Of a DNA stretch of 8,055 bases, positions 5,715 through 8,055 are shown piece by piece (the stretch's first letter is position 1; each line of letters begins with the position of its first letter). A model generated the notes under the pieces. The model worked only from the letters and a program-made list of their open reading frames with translations. It was not told the DNA's origin and ran no database searches. Both the position numbers and the translations under genes were made by a program. The stretch covers positions 1 through 8,055 of the forward strand of contig CAIUEQ010000379.1 in NCBI GenBank assembly GCA_903898215.1, read 5' to 3'. The stretch comes from an uncultured Bacteroidota bacterium (lineage in GTDB: Bacteria > Bacteroidota > Bacteroidia > UKL13-3).

Positions 5715-6764
5715 ATGAATGATCAGGAGCCAAAACGTGTAAGACGTGTTCGATATAGTGGCACACATCCAAAATCTTTTAAAGAAAAATACAAAGAACT
5801 TCAGCCCGAACAATATTCGGAAGATGTTGCTAAGGTTATTGAACAGGGTCGTACTCCGGCAGGCATGCATCGTTCAATTTGTGTGAATGAAATAATGGAA
5901 TTTCTGAAAATAGTTCCCGGTCAAATCGGACTTGATGCCACACTTGGATATGGTGGCCATAGTTTAGAGATGATCAAACAGTTAATTCCCGGTGGTCGAT
6001 TATATGCTATTGATGTTGATCCTTTTGAATTACCCCGAACCCGTGATCGTTTGGCATCATTTGGATATGGACCTGATATTGTTGTGATAAAGAAAATGAA
6101 TTTTTCCGGAATCGATCAAATTGCTATAGAAGCCGGACCATTAAATTTTGTACTTGCCGATCTTGGTGTTTCATCCATGCAAATTGATAATCCTGAAAGA
6201 GGATTTTCATTTAAGATAGAAGGACCTTTAGACTTAAGGCTTAATCCTAAAAGCGGTAAATCAGCAGCCACACTTTTAAAAACAATATCACAGATTGAAT
6301 TGGAAGAAATTTTAATCGTTAATGCTGATGAACCAAATGCCGAGATTATTTCAAGTGCCATCGTATCCAAAATTTCAAATGGTGGTATCATTGCTACAAC
6401 ATCTCAATTGCAAGAAACTATTGTTGAAGCATTAGAAGCTTTACCTTATTTTATGAGTAAAGAAGATATCAAGAAAACTTGTCAAAGATGTTTTCAAGCG
6501 TTACGTATTGAAGTGAATGATGAGTTTGGTGTATTGGACAAATTTCTTGAAAAACTTCCTGATGCACTTGCTTCGGGTGGGAGAGTAGCAATACTTTCAT
6601 TTCATTCAGGTGAAGATAGACGTGTTAAAAAATCCTTTCAAAATTTATCTCGTGAAGGAATTTATTCTGATATAGCTCCTGAGCCGATTCGTGCGTCAGC
6701 TCAAGAATGTAATACCAATCCACGTGCACGTTCTGCTAAATTTCGTTGGGCAATAAAAGCATAA
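5715..6764 (+). CDS. rsmH: RsmH (MraW)-family rRNA cytosine-N4 methyltransferase, N-extended, likely paralogue
   Basis: The 349-residue protein has the RsmH hallmarks: HRSICVNEI (52-60), SAM-binding LDATLGYGGHS (73-83), the acidic loop AIDVDP (98-103), LADLGVSSMQID (148-159), RGFSF with GPLDLRLNP (162-178), FQALRIEVNDE (260-270), SFHSGEDRRVKK (295-306) and NPRARSAKFRWA (335-346). Canonical RsmH N4-methylates C1402 of 16S rRNA. Here about 50 extra residues precede the usual start (KRVRRVRYSG, then a charged stretch with KEKYKELQPEQY), and the canonical SFHSLEDR reads SFHSGEDR. The gene sits next to tex, not in a division/cell-wall cluster. I therefore suspect a second, divergent family member whose rRNA target may differ. 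The start at 5715 is preferred over an in-frame TTG at 5679, because MNDQEPKRVRR begins the recognisable protein and the 12 residues before it look non-coding. Confidence 0.88.
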   Translation: MNDQEPKRVRRVRYSGTHPKSFKEKYKELQPEQYSEDVAKVIEQGRTPAGMHRSICVNEIMEFLKIVPGQIGLDATLGYGGHSLEMIKQLIPGGRLYAIDVDPFELPRTRDRLASFGYGPDIVVIKKMNFSGIDQIAIEAGPLNFVLADLGVSSMQIDNPERGFSFKIEGPLDLRLNPKSGKSAATLLKTISQIELEEILIVNADEPNAEIISSAIVSKISNGGIIATTSQLQETIVEALEALPYFMSKEDIKKTCQRCFQALRIEVNDEFGVLDKFLEKLPDALASGGRVAILSFHSGEDRRVKKSFQNLSREGIYSDIAPEPIRASAQECNTNPRARSAKFRWAIKA

Positions 6765-6860
6765 TTTATTTTTCGAAAAACGCATTCGAGTTGCAATGAA
6801 TCTCTAAAATGAGCATTCGCATTTGAATCATTTTGCAATACATTTTCTTGCAAAAAAAAA
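6765..6860. other. Convergent intergenic spacer with small word repeats
   Basis: A non-coding stretch between converging genes. GCATTCG occurs at 6782 and 6813, TGAATC at 6797 and 6824, and TTGCAAT at 6791 and 6833, so it looks like a degenerate duplication of about 30-40 bp. No function is evident. Confidence 0.3.
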
Positions 6861-6891
6861 CAGCCACGCTATTAACGTGGCTGCAGTTTTT
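6861..6891. terminator. Bidirectional terminator between converging genes
   Basis: A perfect 8-bp stem, CAGCCACG/CGTGGCTG, closes a 7-base loop. On the minus strand it is followed directly by nine T (the A-run at 6852-6860), a strong terminator for the secreted-protein gene ending at 6908. On the plus strand five T follow after three bases, a weaker stop for the RsmH-like gene. Confidence 0.85.
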
Positions 6892-6907
6892 ATAGTTGAC
6901 AATTTTA

Positions 6908-8055
6908 TTATTTGATGATATTTATTTTTTGAGTGAATGTTTTACCTGCACCTTCTACTTTCACAATATACATTCCTTCATTAATTCCAGTCATATCAAT
7001 ATCAATTGATTTGTTAGTTCCACTCACAGAAATTTCTTTCACTAATGAACCAATAATTGAATACACTTTTATTGTTTGAATAGCTGAACCATTTTCAACA
7101 TCAATCGTAAATTTACCATTACTAGGGTTTGGATAGATCTTGATTTTTCCTGAATTGTTTACCGAATTAATTCCCATAAACATATCTTCAACTACTACAG
7201 TTCTTCTAACTTGATTTGCAATATTTCCTGAAGGGTCTGTTACATTAAATGACACATAATATACACCTGGAAGATCGTTTTTCACTTTAGAGAAATCAGC
7301 ATTTTTTAATCCCATTAAAGCAGCTTCTGTCCAGTAGTTATCACTAATTGTAATTCCTGGGTCAACATATGCTTTATATCTCTGTAGGATATAAGGATTT
7401 TCGCCAAGTAAAGAAATTACAGGAGCAATTCTATCAACAACACGAACTGTTCTTGTTAAAGAAGTTTTGTTATTTGAAGGATCCGTCATTGTATAGGTTA
7501 TTGAATATGTTCCGGTTTTTGTCATATCCACATTTGAAGAAGTTGATAGAACTAAGCTTCCGTATGGATAATAACTGCTACTGCAATTTACACTTGGGTC
7601 AGTGAATACTGTATTTACATCTACAGTCATATCTGATGCACCATTTAAAGTACAAGTAGGCAAAATAGTATTATCAATTTTTACAACCAACCTGAAAGTG
7701 TTTGCCTGATTTCCAGAACCGTCAGTTGTGTTAAATAATAAGGTATAATATCCTTTTACATTTACATTGATAGTTCCTGTTTGAGCTAAAGTCAAATTAG
7801 TCCAGTAATTATCAGTTGCTGTTACAACATTTTGTGCAACGAATGCAGTTCCAATTTGGTAACGAACAGTATCAGTTCCGGTTCTTCCGTAAACGATACT
7901 TGATATTACAGGTTTAGTCGTATCAACAACAATTACAGTTCTTGTTTTAGAAGCGATAAATCCAAATGCATCGGTGATGATATAAGTTACAGGGTATGTA
8001 CCCAAAACATTTGTATTTACAGTTCCTGAGATAGCAACCAGGTTACTGATATTTC
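6908..8055 (-). CDS. Secreted Ig-like (DUF5011-type) repeat protein with T9SS C-terminal sorting domain, N-terminus off window
   Basis: The reading frame is open to the right edge, giving 381 C-terminal residues of a longer protein; the first in-window start-like codon is only an internal TTG. From left to right there is the end of one Ig-like repeat (1-44), three full repeats of about 80 residues (45-127, 128-207, 208-290), a short linker, and a type A T9SS sorting domain (304-381) beginning IKIYPNPSNGKF and ending KINIIK. Repeats finish in the pattern GxYxVxxxxTDxxGN...RTVxVVD, as in DUF5011/HYR-like adhesion modules. Repeats 2 and 4 each carry DNYWT; repeat 3 instead has two cysteines (134, 157). 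The protein should cross the inner membrane by Sec, then the outer membrane by T9SS, and end up on the surface or outside. Its N-terminal function is not visible. A strong terminator follows the stop. Confidence 0.93.
   Translation of the reverse strand, partial: NISNLVAISGTVNTNVLGTYPVTYIITDAFGFIASKTRTVIVVDTTKPVISSIVYGRTGTDTVRYQIGTAFVAQNVVTATDNYWTNLTLAQTGTINVNVKGYYTLLFNTTDGSGNQANTFRLVVKIDNTILPTCTLNGASDMTVDVNTVFTDPSVNCSSSYYPYGSLVLSTSSNVDMTKTGTYSITYTMTDPSNNKTSLTRTVRVVDRIAPVISLLGENPYILQRYKAYVDPGITISDNYWTEAALMGLKNADFSKVKNDLPGVYYVSFNVTDPSGNIANQVRRTVVVEDMFMGINSVNNSGKIKIYPNPSNGKFTIDVENGSAIQTIKVYSIIGSLVKEISVSGTNKSIDIDMTGINEGMYIVKVEGAGKTFTQKINIIK

Noticed and set aside
7369..7605. Plus-strand ORF inside the secreted-protein gene
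   Set aside because: Antisense to clear Ig-like repeats, with no family resemblance.

Overview
The window is an AT-rich stretch that most likely comes from a member of the Bacteroidota. Three things point there. The right-hand gene ends in a type IX secretion (T9SS) sorting domain. The best promoter match has the Bacteroidota form (TTG at -33, TAnnTTTG at -7). None of the clear genes has a recognisable Shine-Dalgarno sequence.

Layout. Positions 1-912, minus strand: a two-gene accessory module, an XRE-type HTH regulator of the 'mobile mystery protein A' family followed, with a 10-bp overlap, by a Fic-domain protein of the 'mobile mystery protein B' family that runs off the left edge. Positions 913-1337: a control region with three 20-bp palindromes exactly 33 bp apart, laid over a strong minus-strand promoter match, then a dubious 37-codon ORF and a plus-strand terminator-like hairpin. 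Positions 1338-3203, plus: a U32-family Fe-S hydroxylase-like protein (RlhA/TrhP type). Positions 3204-3518: no gene, but four short hairpins resembling a Bacteroidota REP-type repeat cluster. Positions 3519-5645, plus: Tex, an RNA-binding transcription accessory protein. Positions 5715-6764, plus: an RsmH/MraW-family rRNA methyltransferase with an N-terminal basic extension and not next to division-wall genes. Positions 6861-6891: a bidirectional terminator. Positions 6908-8055, minus: the C-terminal part of a large secreted repeat protein with Ig-like DUF5011-type repeats and a T9SS tail.

How the genes fit together. The three plus-strand genes all relate to RNA: two resemble rRNA/tRNA modification enzymes and Tex binds RNA. 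Tex and the methyltransferase are close enough (69 bp) to be co-transcribed, although a promoter-like motif lies between them. The HTH/Fic pair looks like a self-contained, self-regulated accessory unit beside these housekeeping-type genes. The most distinctive signal in the window is the tandem palindrome array over its promoter, which suggests cooperative autoregulation by the HTH protein. Both ends of the window cut through a gene.
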